From UBA6398 sp963660485 (GTDB lineage: Bacteria; Bacteroidota; Bacteroidia; Bacteroidales; Bacteroidaceae), in the NCBI GenBank assembly GCA_963660485.1, contig CAVKYH010000019.1, forward strand, positions 1-44,054: DNA of 44,054 nt, read 5' to 3'. This document shows, one piece after another, positions 9,603-17,922 of this stretch. The notes beneath the pieces are model-generated. The model saw only the letters and a program-made list of their open reading frames with translations, was not told where the DNA came from and ran no database searches. The stretch's first letter is position 1; the number at the start of each line of letters is the position of its first letter. The translations under genes were made by a program, and so were the position numbers.

Positions 9603-9658
9603 TTAACATCATCTTAACATCATTGTAACCGTAGTCTAACACTGTGGAAATACTTTTG
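9603..9658 (+). promoter_or_regulatory. PiT promoter with Pho-box-like direct repeats
   Basis: Three elements repeat with an 11-base period: TTAACA at 9603-9608, TTAACA at 9614-9619 and GTAACC at 9625-9630. They are followed by a TACTTTTG -7 box at 9651-9658. No TTTG is found at the expected -33 position, which instead overlaps the third element, as expected for an activator-dependent promoter. The layout resembles the TTAACA repeats bound by PhoP in Bacillus and the 11-bp half-sites bound by PhoB. The same arrangement precedes the TonB-dependent receptor at 32766-32821. Confidence 0.7.
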
Positions 9659-9686
9659 CAGCGGTAAAAAAGTAAAATTATTATTT

Positions 9687-11939
9687 ATGGAAAGTATTTA
9701 TTTGGTGTTGGTAATAATGCTGTTTCTACTTGCAGCGTCCGACCTTTGGGTGGGAGTCAGTAACGATGCTGTGAATTTCATGAACTCTGCCATCGGTTCC
9801 AAGGCAGCCAAGTTTCGCACGATAGTAGCCATAGCTTCGCTTGGTATCCTTTGCGGCGCAATCATGAGCAACGGAATGATGGACATTGCGCGCCACGGCG
9901 TGTTTCAGCCCAATCTGTTTACGTTTGCAGAGGTAATGACGATATTTATAGCCGTAATGGTTACCGACATCGTTTTACTCGATATCTTCAACTCGTTTGG
10001 AATGCCCACGTCTACCACCGTTTCCATGGTGTTTGAGCTGCTCGGCGCATCGTTTGCCCTTGCGTTGATAAAGACATGGGGCAATCCCGATACGAATTTC
10101 AGTGATTACATCAATTCTGGGCAGGCGCTCGGAATGATTACCGCTATATTTATATCGGTAGGTATTGCATTTGTGTTCGGCACACTGATAATGTATATCA
10201 CTCGTCTTATCTTTACTTTCAAATATAAACTGCGCATGAAATTCAAGATTGGCGTTTTTGGCGGACTTGCCGTTACTGCAATCTTGTATTTCATGCTTTT
10301 CAAGGGACTCAAGAACCTTTCGTTCATGACCCCGGAAGTCAGAACCTTCGTAGACGAGCATATTGTAATCATTCTCCTGGTTTGTTTTGTGGTGCTGTCG
10401 ATAATAATGCAGGTGCTTCATTTCTTGAAAGTCAACGTGCTGCGCATAATAGTTCTTCTCGGCACATTTTCCCTTGCAATGGCTTTTGCCGGCAACGACC
10501 TTGTGAATTTTCTCGGAGTTCCCCTCGCCGGATATTCCTCTTATATCGACTTTACTTTGGCAGGTGCTGCAAATCCCGATACCTATATGATGAATTCTTT
10601 GCTCGAGTCGGCGCAAACCCCGATAGTATTCCTTGTAGGTGCAGGCTTGATAATGGTAACAACTCTTGCTACATCTAAAAAAGCACGCAAGGTAACAGAG
10701 ACCGAAGTCAACTTGTCGCGCCAGGATGCCGGGAATGAAATGTTCGGTTCCTCAAAAGTTGCGCGCAGTTTGGTACGTATGGCAAGCTCTGCAAGCAATG
10801 TCGTTTTGAAAATCACTCCCGAAAGCGTACAGAAGTTCGTGGAAAGCCGTTTCCAACGCTCGGCAGAGGCTGTGAATGAGAATTCGGCTGCTTATGATTT
10901 GATACGCGCATCGGTAAACCTCGTTGTTTCGGCTCTTCTTATTGCTCTCGGCACATCATTAAAACTTCCATTGTCCACTACGTACGTAACATTTATGGTT
11001 GCCATGGGTTCTTCTTTGGCCGACCGCGCATGGGGTAGAGAGAGCGCCGTATTCCGTATCACTGGTGTGCTCACTGTGATTGGCGGTTGGTTCATTACGG
11101 CTGCCGTAGCTTTCATCTCGTGCTTCACAATTGCCACAATCATGCATTTCGGAGGCTTCGTGGCGCAAGTGATACTGATAACAATTGCCGTGGCAATGCT
11201 TATACACTCAAACATCAACTACGCAAAACGAAAGAAAGTGGAAAAGGGCGACCTGTTGTTCTATCAGATGCTTTCGTCAACCGATTCCAAGGAAATTGTA
11301 AAGCTCCTGAAAGAACACGTGGGCAAGAACGTTGCCGAGATAACCGACAATTTCTCAAGTTTGCTCATTGATTCCACCGAGGGATTGTTTAACGAAAAAC
11401 TGCATGCGCTACGCAAATCCCAGAGTGCGATAAAGAAATACAAGATTACGCTCAAAAGTTTGCGCCGCCGCGAGATAATCTGTTTGCGCCGCGCTGATAT
11501 TGCTATGGCAGTGAAGTTGAGCACACCGTTCCACCTGCTTCACAACGCTCTGTTCCAACTTTATTACAGTTTGCTGCGTATCTGCCGCCCGTCGCTCGAA
11601 CATGTTGACAACAATTTCCTGCCTGTTGACGGCAACGATGCCGAAGTGTTCCGTTTCCTGCGCGGAAAAGTAGTTATCTTGATGAATGAAATGGCGGGGA
11701 ACTTTGCCGAAATGAATCTTGACGACGGCGAGGAAATCCAAAAGGAATGTGCGGCGTTGAAACAAGAGATTTCGGAATTCCGCGATAAGGTGATGGTTAA
11801 TATTCAGACGCAGAACACCGACATTACAGCTACAACTCTTTTGCTCCACCTCTTGCAGGAGCTTGAACAGATACTCCACGAAATAGACCGCCTCATATAT
11901 AACATGCGGAAATTCGCGCGGTTGGCAAAGGAAAATTGA
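9687..11939 (+). CDS. PiT-family inorganic phosphate transporter with C-terminal PhoU-like domain
   Basis: A 750-residue inner-membrane transporter expected to import phosphate by ion symport. The first half of the PiT repeat is seen in SNDAVNFMNSAIGS near residues 26-39 and FNSFGMPTSTTVSM near 108-122, and a second half in LVNFLGVPLAG (about 272-282) and LGTSLKLPLSTTYVTFM (about 423-440). About ten or more hydrophobic segments fill residues 1-515. The remainder, about 520-750, is a helical charged region of the DUF47/PhoU type, which in other bacteria is often a separate protein that regulates Pit. The promoter with 11-bp TTAACA repeats suggests induction when phosphate is scarce. A bulged hairpin terminator and family B copy 2 follow. 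Confidence 0.93.
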   Translation: MESIYLVLVIMLFLLAASDLWVGVSNDAVNFMNSAIGSKAAKFRTIVAIASLGILCGAIMSNGMMDIARHGVFQPNLFTFAEVMTIFIAVMVTDIVLLDIFNSFGMPTSTTVSMVFELLGASFALALIKTWGNPDTNFSDYINSGQALGMITAIFISVGIAFVFGTLIMYITRLIFTFKYKLRMKFKIGVFGGLAVTAILYFMLFKGLKNLSFMTPEVRTFVDEHIVIILLVCFVVLSIIMQVLHFLKVNVLRIIVLLGTFSLAMAFAGNDLVNFLGVPLAGYSSYIDFTLAGAANPDTYMMNSLLESAQTPIVFLVGAGLIMVTTLATSKKARKVTETEVNLSRQDAGNEMFGSSKVARSLVRMASSASNVVLKITPESVQKFVESRFQRSAEAVNENSAAYDLIRASVNLVVSALLIALGTSLKLPLSTTYVTFMVAMGSSLADRAWGRESAVFRITGVLTVIGGWFITAAVAFISCFTIATIMHFGGFVAQVILITIAVAMLIHSNINYAKRKKVEKGDLLFYQMLSSTDSKEIVKLLKEHVGKNVAEITDNFSSLLIDSTEGLFNEKLHALRKSQSAIKKYKITLKSLRRREIICLRRADIAMAVKLSTPFHLLHNALFQLYYSLLRICRPSLEHVDNNFLPVDGNDAEVFRFLRGKVVILMNEMAGNFAEMNLDDGEEIQKECAALKQEISEFRDKVMVNIQTQNTDITATTLLLHLLQELEQILHEIDRLIYNMRKFARLAKEN

Positions 11940-11945
11940 GATTGG

Positions 11946-11991
11946 AAAAACCGGATTTCTTTGCCGAAAAACAACAAGGCAAAGCGGTTTT
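11946..11991 (+). terminator. Hairpin terminator after the PiT gene
   Basis: Two stacked stems, AAAACCG/CGGTTTT and CTTTGCC/GGCAAAG, are separated by a 5-base bulge on the left arm. The hairpin begins 7 bases after the stop codon. Confidence 0.65.
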
Positions 11992-11993
11992 CT

Positions 11994-12056
11994 GATGTCA
12001 GATATAATTTAAACGAAGTCAGACATTGTTTAAACAATGTCTGACTTCGTTTTTCC
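11994..12056. repeat. Family B element, copy 2, acting as a bidirectional terminator
   Basis: A perfect inverted repeat with 21-base arms spans 12011-12052, centred on GTTTAAAC, with GTCAGACATTG in the left arm and its complement in the right, followed by TTTTT. A partial module, GATGTCAGATATAATTTAAAC, starts at 11994. It lies between two converging genes (PiT and mrp), so it can terminate both. Confidence 0.8.
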
Positions 12057-12106
12057 CGTTTCGGCACTTCGTTTCCGAACGTCTTTTTAAGGGATTTTTT
12101 TAGGTG

Positions 12107-13210
12107 TTATCTTACTCCTACGGGCTTTGTTGGCGGCAGATTCTTGTTTCGTTTTTCCGTGGCAGCCACAATATTTTCTGCAAGTTCCGCAAATGCTTTT
12201 CCCACGATGCTGTCTTGCCAAATCGCGATAGGTTCTCCTTTGTCTCCGCTCTCACATACGGCTTGCACGATAGGAATTTCTCCGAGCAAAGGCACGTTCA
12301 TTTCTTTTGCCAGTTGCGCCACGCCGCCTTTCCCGAAGATATAGTATTTGTTTTCCGGCAGTTCGGCAGGCGTGAACCACGACATGTTTTCCACCAGTCC
12401 CAATATGGGAACGTTTACCTGCTCGTTCATATACATGTCAATGCCTTTGCGTGCATCGGCAAGCGCAACTTGTTGCGGCGTGCTCACTATCACTGCGCCC
12501 GTGATGGGGATTGATTGCAAAAGTGTGAGGTGTATATCGCTCGTTCCGGGAGGAGTGTCGAGAATAAAATAGTCGAGATCGCCCCAGTCGGCCTCGAAAA
12601 TCAACTGTTTGAGCGCATTGCTTGCCATTGCTCCGCGCCAAAGTGTCGCTGTTTGCGAGTTAACGAAAAATCCGATTGAAAGCATCTTTACGTTGTACTT
12701 CTCGGCTGGAATGATATACTGTTTGCCGTTGATGTTTTCGCCGAACGGTTCAAAACTTTCAAGATGAAACATCTTTGGCATCGAAGGTCCGAAAATATCT
12801 GCGTCGAGAAGTCCTACGCGAAAGCCTTTCATTGCAAGCGAAACGGCTATGTTGGCAGCTACTGTTGACTTGCCTACGCCGCCTTTGCCCGAAGAAACGG
12901 CTATTATGTTCTTGATGTTTGGAAGTATAGGCTCCTGCTTTTTCGGAGCTTCGGCCTTTTTTACCGAGATGTCCACTTCGATTTCCTTGCTAACGTATGT
13001 CTTTATTGACGCTTCGGCAGCCCGTGTAACCGATTTGATGAACGGGTCGGTTTCTTTGGGGAATATTATTGAGAACGACACTTTTTGTCCGTCTATTCTT
13101 ATATTGTCTTCCACCATTCCGGCTTCCACGATGTTTTTGCCGGTACCTGGGTAGCGCACTTTCTCGAGTGCGTCCATTATTAGTTTGGGATATATTGTCA
13201 TAATTGCCAT
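12107..13210 (-). CDS. mrp: Mrp/ApbC-family P-loop ATPase, iron-sulfur cluster carrier
   Basis: A 367-residue cytoplasmic protein with an N-terminal MIP18/DUF59-like domain (about 1-85) and a ParA/MinD-type ATPase domain. The deviant Walker A is GKGGVGKST at 108-116, and DTPPGTSDIHL is present downstream. The family carries or transfers Fe-S clusters to apoproteins. The CxxC cluster-binding pair that follows NMS in the E. coli protein is absent; the stretch reads NMSWFTPAELPENKYYIFG, which I believe is normal for Bacteroidota but is worth noting. An internal ATG at 13201 (MTIYPKL) may be the true start, three codons in. It lies 3 bases after trmB and is surely co-transcribed. Confidence 0.92.
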   Translation of the reverse strand: MAIMTIYPKLIMDALEKVRYPGTGKNIVEAGMVEDNIRIDGQKVSFSIIFPKETDPFIKSVTRAAEASIKTYVSKEIEVDISVKKAEAPKKQEPILPNIKNIIAVSSGKGGVGKSTVAANIAVSLAMKGFRVGLLDADIFGPSMPKMFHLESFEPFGENINGKQYIIPAEKYNVKMLSIGFFVNSQTATLWRGAMASNALKQLIFEADWGDLDYFILDTPPGTSDIHLTLLQSIPITGAVIVSTPQQVALADARKGIDMYMNEQVNVPILGLVENMSWFTPAELPENKYYIFGKGGVAQLAKEMNVPLLGEIPIVQAVCESGDKGEPIAIWQDSIVGKAFAELAENIVAATEKRNKNLPPTKPVGVR

Positions 13211-13213
13211 GTA

Positions 13214-13978
13214 TTATTTTGATGTTTCGAGAGAGGAGCGTTTTTGTCGGTTGTAGCTGCGATAAGAATCGAGGGGAATTTCCACGTCAGGCTCTTTAAG
13301 TTCGCCGTTCTTTGGCAGGGCGAAACTGATGAACTTTATGTTTATTCCTCTGCTGCGCCACTGTTGTTCGTAATAGGTTTGCAGTGAAACCACTTCTGGT
13401 TCTATTTTTGCGCCTTCGGCATATACGTTGTCGCAAATGCTGATAAGGGGCAAATGATTTTCGGCAACCACGTATTTTGTATAGGTGAACAGGAAATTGC
13501 TGTCGGTTTTCACGTTTACGATACCGCCGTCTTTCATTATTCTGCGGTATCTGTTCAGAAAATACGTTGATGTCATTCGCTTTTGAGCGCGTTTCATTTG
13601 CGGATCACTGAATGTCAGCCAAATTGTGTCTATTTCGTCGGGGGCGAAGATGCGGTCGATATTTTCTATTTCGGTACGCAGAAAAGCCACGTTACCCAAG
13701 TTTTCGTTCAATGCCTGGGTTGCGCCGGTCCACATGCGTGCTCCTTTTATGTCAACTCCGATGAAATTTTGCTGAGGATTGTTTTGGGCAAGCCCCACTG
13801 CGTACTCGCCGCGTCCGCAACCAAGTTCGAGCGTTATGGGATTGGTATTCTTGAAAACTTCGCCGTTCCATTTTCCGCGCAGAGGGCATTCGGCGTGTTC
13901 GAGAGTGTGGAACGGATATTCAAAAACGTTTTTGTAAGCCTGCATGTCGGCAAATTTCGCGAGCTTGTTCTTTCCCAT
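13214..13978 (-). CDS. trmB: tRNA (guanine-N7-)-methyltransferase
   Basis: This enzyme uses S-adenosylmethionine to form m7G46 in the variable loop of tRNAs. The 254-residue protein has the SAM-binding motif ELGCGRGEY at 51-59. The family's catalytic stretch, usually FPDPWPKxRH, appears here as FSDPQMKRAQKRM; the following region (NRYRRIMKDGGIVNVKTDS) matches the conserved Rossmann core. The first gene of a trmB-mrp pair, it has its own -7 box at 14017-14024 and is separated from the upstream gene by a terminator. Confidence 0.92.
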   Translation of the reverse strand: MGKNKLAKFADMQAYKNVFEYPFHTLEHAECPLRGKWNGEVFKNTNPITLELGCGRGEYAVGLAQNNPQQNFIGVDIKGARMWTGATQALNENLGNVAFLRTEIENIDRIFAPDEIDTIWLTFSDPQMKRAQKRMTSTYFLNRYRRIMKDGGIVNVKTDSNFLFTYTKYVVAENHLPLISICDNVYAEGAKIEPEVVSLQTYYEQQWRSRGINIKFISFALPKNGELKEPDVEIPLDSYRSYNRQKRSSLETSK

Positions 13979-14016
13979 TACGATGATGTTTGGCTATTGG
14001 TTTTCTAAGTTTGTGG

Positions 14017-14024
14017 CAAAGTTA
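14017..14024 (-). promoter_or_regulatory. -7 box of the trmB promoter
   Basis: TAACTTTG on the minus strand matches TAnnTTTG. It lies about 40 bases before the trmB start and just after the terminator of the upstream gene. Confidence 0.55.
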
Positions 14025-14041
14025 GCTATTTGCGGGCATAT

Positions 14042-14072
14042 AAAAAAACGGACGCGAATCTCGCGCCCGTCT
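14042..14072 (-). terminator. Terminator of the ilvE-DUF975 unit
   Basis: On the minus strand, ACGGGCGCG pairs with CGCGTCCGT (one G-U) around a 5-base loop and is followed by seven T residues. Confidence 0.85.
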
Positions 14073-14111
14073 TGGTATAGTATAATTGTTGTTGCCGTTT
14101 TATTCTATGGC

Positions 14112-14738
14112 CTAAACACATTCTGCACTATCCAAAGGTAAATCCTTGTTTTTCTGTTCCTCTTCGAGCAACTCATGATAGAACGCGGCTTTTGCAGTGT
14201 TGAAGTAGGGCACTAACCAAAGAAAACCGATTCCGAGTGTAAGCAACGCAAGAAGATACCAGCCGATGAAGCTCACGACAAACCAGAAGTATTGCATTTT
14301 ATGTCCCTTCATGAGTTGTGAACTGCGCGTTATTGCCGCATTGTATTTCAATTCGGGGTTGTCGAGAAGCACAAAGTTTGTCATAGAATAGGAAATTCCT
14401 TTTATGATGCCGGGAATGATTAAGAGCAAACACCACAACAATGTGTAGAGTCCCTGCAAGAAGATTGTCAAGAATACTCTGCTGAAATCTTGGAAACCGT
14501 CGAAAAGATTTGACAACGAACTTTTGGCCCCACGGAAGGCTTTGAGGAAAATTATTGCCATGCCCCAGGAAATGGGGATTAGGAATAAGTTAAGTATTGC
14601 ACCCCAAGGGGAAATTTCTGATATCGCAGTAACCACACCTACCAGTACGAAATATACCAGGGTTATGCCTACGTATTGCCCCCAGTTGTTTTCCAACTTG
14701 TTTAGGGCGGAGTCTTTGATTGCGCCAAAAGGTTTCAT
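14112..14738 (-). CDS. DUF975-like integral membrane protein
   Basis: A 208-residue protein of unknown function. About four to five hydrophobic segments are visible: near residues 22-45, 48-70, 85-115 and 150-185. The sequence NNWGQYVGITLVYF close to the N-terminus, LIIPGIIKGISYSMTNFVLLDNPELKYNAAITRSSQLMKGHK in pieces across the middle, and a short acidic tail after FYHELLEEE agree with the DUF975 family of small polytopic proteins. It lies 55 bases downstream of ilvE and ends at a terminator, so it is probably co-transcribed with ilvE; that says little about its role. Confidence 0.72.
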   Translation of the reverse strand: MKPFGAIKDSALNKLENNWGQYVGITLVYFVLVGVVTAISEISPWGAILNLFLIPISWGMAIIFLKAFRGAKSSLSNLFDGFQDFSRVFLTIFLQGLYTLLWCLLLIIPGIIKGISYSMTNFVLLDNPELKYNAAITRSSQLMKGHKMQYFWFVVSFIGWYLLALLTLGIGFLWLVPYFNTAKAAFYHELLEEEQKNKDLPLDSAECV

Positions 14739-14793
14739 TGTTGTCTATGGTTTTGAATTAGGTTTATTGTTGTTTTGTAATTTCTGCCAAGGG

Positions 14794-15813
14794 TCAGTCA
14801 ATCACCGTTACCCAGTTGTGGGTGTCGGGTTCCTCGCCCAGTTGTATTGCGCGCAGAGTGTGGTAGAGTTTTGTGCTCCAAGGACCGGGTTTGCCGTCTT
14901 TGCTAATCACATAGCTCTTGCCCATTTCCAAATCGTCAATCTTTTCGATAGGACTTATCACGGCAGCGGTGCCGCAAGCTCCGGCTTCTTCAAAAGTATC
15001 GAGCTCTTCTTCGGGAATGGGACGCACTTCAACCTTCATTCCAAGGTCTTTGGCAAGCTGTTGCAGACTGTTGTTTGTAATCGACGGGAGAACCGATGAC
15101 GATTTCGGCGTGATGTAAGTATTGTTTTTGATTCCGAAGAAATTGGCTGCGCCGCATTCGTCGATATATTTCTTTTCTTTTGCGTCGAGATAGAATTCGC
15201 AGGAATATCCTTTCTCGTGGGCGATATGGTTTGCCACAAGACTTGCCGCATAGTTGCCGCCGATTTTGTAGCGTCCGGTTCCGAGCGGTGCTGCGCGGTC
15301 GTATTCGCGGATAATCACGTAGTTGGAACTTGCAAAACCGCCTTTGAAATACGGACCTACGGGAGTAACGAAAATTATGAACATATACTCAGTGGCAGGG
15401 TGCACACCAACTTGCGCGCTCGTGCCTATGAGCAACGGACGTATGTACAAAGATGCATCGTGTCCGTAGGGGGGCACAAATTCACGGTTGAGCTTTACAA
15501 CCTTCTCTACCATTTCTTCAAAAAGTTCGGTGGGCAATTCGGGCATCATGATGCCGCGACAAGTAGTCTGCAAACGCTCCGCATTGGCTTTCACACGGAA
15601 AATTCTCACCTTGCCGTCTTTGCACCCGTGAGCCTTCAAACCCTCAAAAGCTTCCTGCCCGTAGTGAAGACATGTGGCAGCCATGTGAATGTTAAGGGTC
15701 GTTTCAGACGATACCTCTATCTCGCCCCATTTTCCGTTGCGGTAGTAGCAGCGTACATTATAATTGGTCGGGATGTAACCGAATTTTAGATTTTGCCAAT
15801 CGATATTTTCCAT
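14794..15813 (-). CDS. ilvE: Branched-chain amino acid aminotransferase
   Basis: This PLP enzyme interconverts leucine, isoleucine and valine with their 2-oxo acids, using 2-oxoglutarate and glutamate. The 339-residue length and sequence fit the class IV aminotransferase subgroup common in Bacteroidota. The Schiff-base lysine is Lys183 in GRYKIGGNYA. Other family features are GQEAFEGLKAH (52-62), LYIRPLLIGT (122-131) and EAGACGTAAVISPI near the C-terminal third. A TAATTTTG box lies 37 bases upstream, and the DUF975 gene follows. Confidence 0.95.
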   Translation of the reverse strand: MENIDWQNLKFGYIPTNYNVRCYYRNGKWGEIEVSSETTLNIHMAATCLHYGQEAFEGLKAHGCKDGKVRIFRVKANAERLQTTCRGIMMPELPTELFEEMVEKVVKLNREFVPPYGHDASLYIRPLLIGTSAQVGVHPATEYMFIIFVTPVGPYFKGGFASSNYVIIREYDRAAPLGTGRYKIGGNYAASLVANHIAHEKGYSCEFYLDAKEKKYIDECGAANFFGIKNNTYITPKSSSVLPSITNNSLQQLAKDLGMKVEVRPIPEEELDTFEEAGACGTAAVISPIEKIDDLEMGKSYVISKDGKPGPWSTKLYHTLRAIQLGEEPDTHNWVTVID

Positions 15814-15849
15814 TTTTGTAGCTCTAATTTCTGTAATCTATTCCACTTA

Positions 15850-15857
15850 CAAAATTA
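15850..15857 (-). promoter_or_regulatory. -7 box of the ilvE promoter
   Basis: TAATTTTG on the minus strand, 37 bases before the ilvE start. No good TTTG is seen 19-20 bases upstream. Confidence 0.5.
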
Positions 15858-16036
15858 CGTATTTTCTTAATACGACGTGCTTTTTTTGATTTTTCTTGCA
15901 TTAAACCGCTTCGAAAGTTTTTGAAATACATTTTCAAAAGTTGTGAAATGCTATCTATGCTGTGCGTAATGAAGCAAAAATGACATGATAACGGAGGTTT
16001 GCAAAGCCCTATTTGGAATCGGAAAAAACTACACGG

Positions 16037-16117
16037 CATCTCGTAAAAACTCCGGGCCACCAAATTTAAATTCCGGGCCATGTAATTTAAATTAGATGCC
16101 TTGGAGTTTTTGCGATG
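16037..16117. repeat. Family B palindromic element, copy 3
   Basis: Outer arms CATCTCGTAAAAACTCC (16037-16053) and GGAGTTTTTGCGATG (16103-16117) can pair. Inside are CGGGCCA, two AATTTAAATT palindromes and a TTAGATGCC module. The rest of the 15858-16309 gap contains only a small hairpin (ACCCCC 16123-16128 with GGGGGT 16137-16142) and no gene that I can support. Confidence 0.75.
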
Positions 16118-16309
16118 TTTCGACCCCCGTTTTCCTGGGGGTATATATATAATGCGTATGTGCCGTGCTGGGTAACGCCCCAAGGCTTTCGCTCCGCATT
16201 TTATGCCGTATGCCGCAGTTGCCGATGCTTTCTTGTGTGGCTTAGTGGCGGTATAATTGCAGGTTTTTGCTGAAGAGGGGAAAAAAAACTGCAAAAAACT
16301 TTATTATTT

Positions 16310-16340
16310 TTTGCGGTTGTCGAATAAAAGAGTAATTTTG
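16310..16340 (+). promoter_or_regulatory. Consensus promoter of the exbB-tonB operon
   Basis: TTTG at 16310-16313, exactly 19 bases, then TAATTTTG at 16333-16340. This is a full match to the Bacteroidota housekeeping promoter (TTTG-N19-TAnnTTTG). The predicted leader before exbB is close to 90 bases. Confidence 0.85.
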
Positions 16341-16433
16341 TGCATGCAATAAAATAAGCAATCTGAATGCAGAAATAGAAACTATAACTTAAAAAATCAA
16401 ACATTAATCTAAAAACAAATTCATTTTCAAAAG

Positions 16434-17276
16434 ATGGAAACAACAGTTAAGTCTCCAAAGGCTCCTCAAAAGCCTGCAGCAGCAAAAAACGCCGGATTCA
16501 AAGGCATTAAGGCTGCATGGGTCGTATTGGTAGTTTGCTTCGTAATAGCATTCTGCTTCTACAAGTTCGTTCTTGGTAATTCAGCAAACTTCCAGGGCGG
16601 CGATCCCGCAAACCAACCTATTCAGGGCAACCTTCTCGGTACGATGTACAAAGGTGGTTTCATGGTGCCTATCATTCTCACCTGCCTCCTCGCTGACTTC
16701 GCGCTCATTATCGAACGCTACTTCGCACTTCGCACCGCTTTCGGCAAAACAAGCCTCGTTAAGTTTGTAGCCGACATCAAAGCAGCTCTCGCAGCAAACG
16801 ATTTGGCAAAAGCACAGAAACTTTGCGACCAGCAGAGAGGCTCTGTTGCAAATGTAGTGTCTGCAACACTCCGCAAATACAAAGAAATGGATGCTGACAC
16901 AGCGCTCACCAAAGAGCAAAAAGTTCTCGCAATCCAGAAAGAGCTCGAAGAGAGCACCGCATTGGAAATGCCTATGCTTCAGCAGAACCTTCCGATTCTT
17001 GCAACTCTCACCACTCTCGGTACGTTGTTCGGACTTTTCGGAACCGTTATGGGTATGATCCGTTCATTTGCTTCTCTTGCAGGTGAAGGCGGTACCGACT
17101 CTGCCATGCTTTCTGTTGGTATTTCTGAGGCACTCGTTAACACCGCTTCGGGTATCGCAACAGCAGCATTCGCTCTCATGGGCTACAACTATTACACCAA
17201 CAAGATCGATAAACTTACGTTCAGCCTCGACGAAGTAGGCTTTACAATCGTACAGACTTTCTCGGCTACTCACTAA
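16434..17276 (+). CDS. exbB: MotA/TolQ/ExbB proton channel family protein
   Basis: The pentameric ExbB-type channel subunit harnesses the proton gradient for TonB in the inner membrane. The protein has 280 residues. A Lys/Ala/Pro-rich cytoplasmic start precedes a hydrophobic segment near residues 27-46. Further segments lie near 72-90, 182-208 and 230-248. NLPILATLTTLGTLFGLFGTVMGMIRSF in the third segment and GISEALVNTASGIATAAFA in the fourth are the channel-lining signatures. First gene of a four-gene operon, under a perfect-consensus promoter. Confidence 0.94.
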   Translation: METTVKSPKAPQKPAAAKNAGFKGIKAAWVVLVVCFVIAFCFYKFVLGNSANFQGGDPANQPIQGNLLGTMYKGGFMVPIILTCLLADFALIIERYFALRTAFGKTSLVKFVADIKAALAANDLAKAQKLCDQQRGSVANVVSATLRKYKEMDADTALTKEQKVLAIQKELEESTALEMPMLQQNLPILATLTTLGTLFGLFGTVMGMIRSFASLAGEGGTDSAMLSVGISEALVNTASGIATAAFALMGYNYYTNKIDKLTFSLDEVGFTIVQTFSATH

Positions 17277-17300
17277 TCAACAAAGAAGAAAGGTTAAATC

Positions 17301-17909
17301 ATGGGACGTTTTAAACTAAAAAGAAAAGATGTCTACATAGACATGACTGCTATGAGCGACGTCACTGTCCTTCTGCTTACCTTCTTTATGTTGACTTCTA
17401 CTTTCATCAAGCCCGAACCTGTAAAGGTAAACACCCCGGGATCTGTATCGGATATTAAGATACCAGAGTCGAACATCGTAACCATTCTCGTGGAGAAAAG
17501 CGGAAAAATATTTATCTCCATGGACAAGAAAGGCGACTTGATGTCCGTTCTCGACGAAATGCAGGATAAATACGGCGTGTCCTTCAATGCAAAACAAAAG
17601 AAGGATTTCGGACTTCTCCCTGCTTTCGGACTTCCATTCGGACAGCTCAAAGGCTTTCTCGATATGAGCACCGAACAACAGAACGCGTATCTTAAAGCCG
17701 CGCAGAATCCTGGAATTCCCTGCGACAGTCTTCACAACGAATTCAAGGATTGGATACTGTGCGCACGTGATGTGAACCCCGATCTGCGTATAGCAATAAA
17801 GGCTGATGCAAAGGCTCCTTACAAAGTGATTAAAACAGTGATGAACTCTCTTCAAGATATCAAGGAAAACCGTTACAATCTTATAACGGCCTTGAAGAAT
17901 GAAGAATAA
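17301..17909 (+). CDS. exbD: ExbD/TolR-type biopolymer transport protein (first copy)
   Basis: A 202-residue single-pass inner-membrane protein that pairs with ExbB. The N-terminal segment (about 15-35) holds the proton-carrying Asp20 in MTAMSDVTVLLLTFFML, the position of Asp25 in E. coli ExbD. The periplasmic part is longer than in E. coli ExbD (about 140 residues), with an extra region near 90-140, and ends in the typical KADAKAPYKVIKTVMNSLQ stretch. It starts 24 bases after exbB and is followed by a second exbD, the usual Bacteroidota arrangement. Confidence 0.92.
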   Translation: MGRFKLKRKDVYIDMTAMSDVTVLLLTFFMLTSTFIKPEPVKVNTPGSVSDIKIPESNIVTILVEKSGKIFISMDKKGDLMSVLDEMQDKYGVSFNAKQKKDFGLLPAFGLPFGQLKGFLDMSTEQQNAYLKAAQNPGIPCDSLHNEFKDWILCARDVNPDLRIAIKADAKAPYKVIKTVMNSLQDIKENRYNLITALKNEE

Positions 17910-17922
17910 TTATAGATGAAAA

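Noticed and set aside
16121..16142. Terminator at the ACCCCC/GGGGGT hairpin
   Set aside because: No T tract follows and no gene ends nearby; the stem may be chance.
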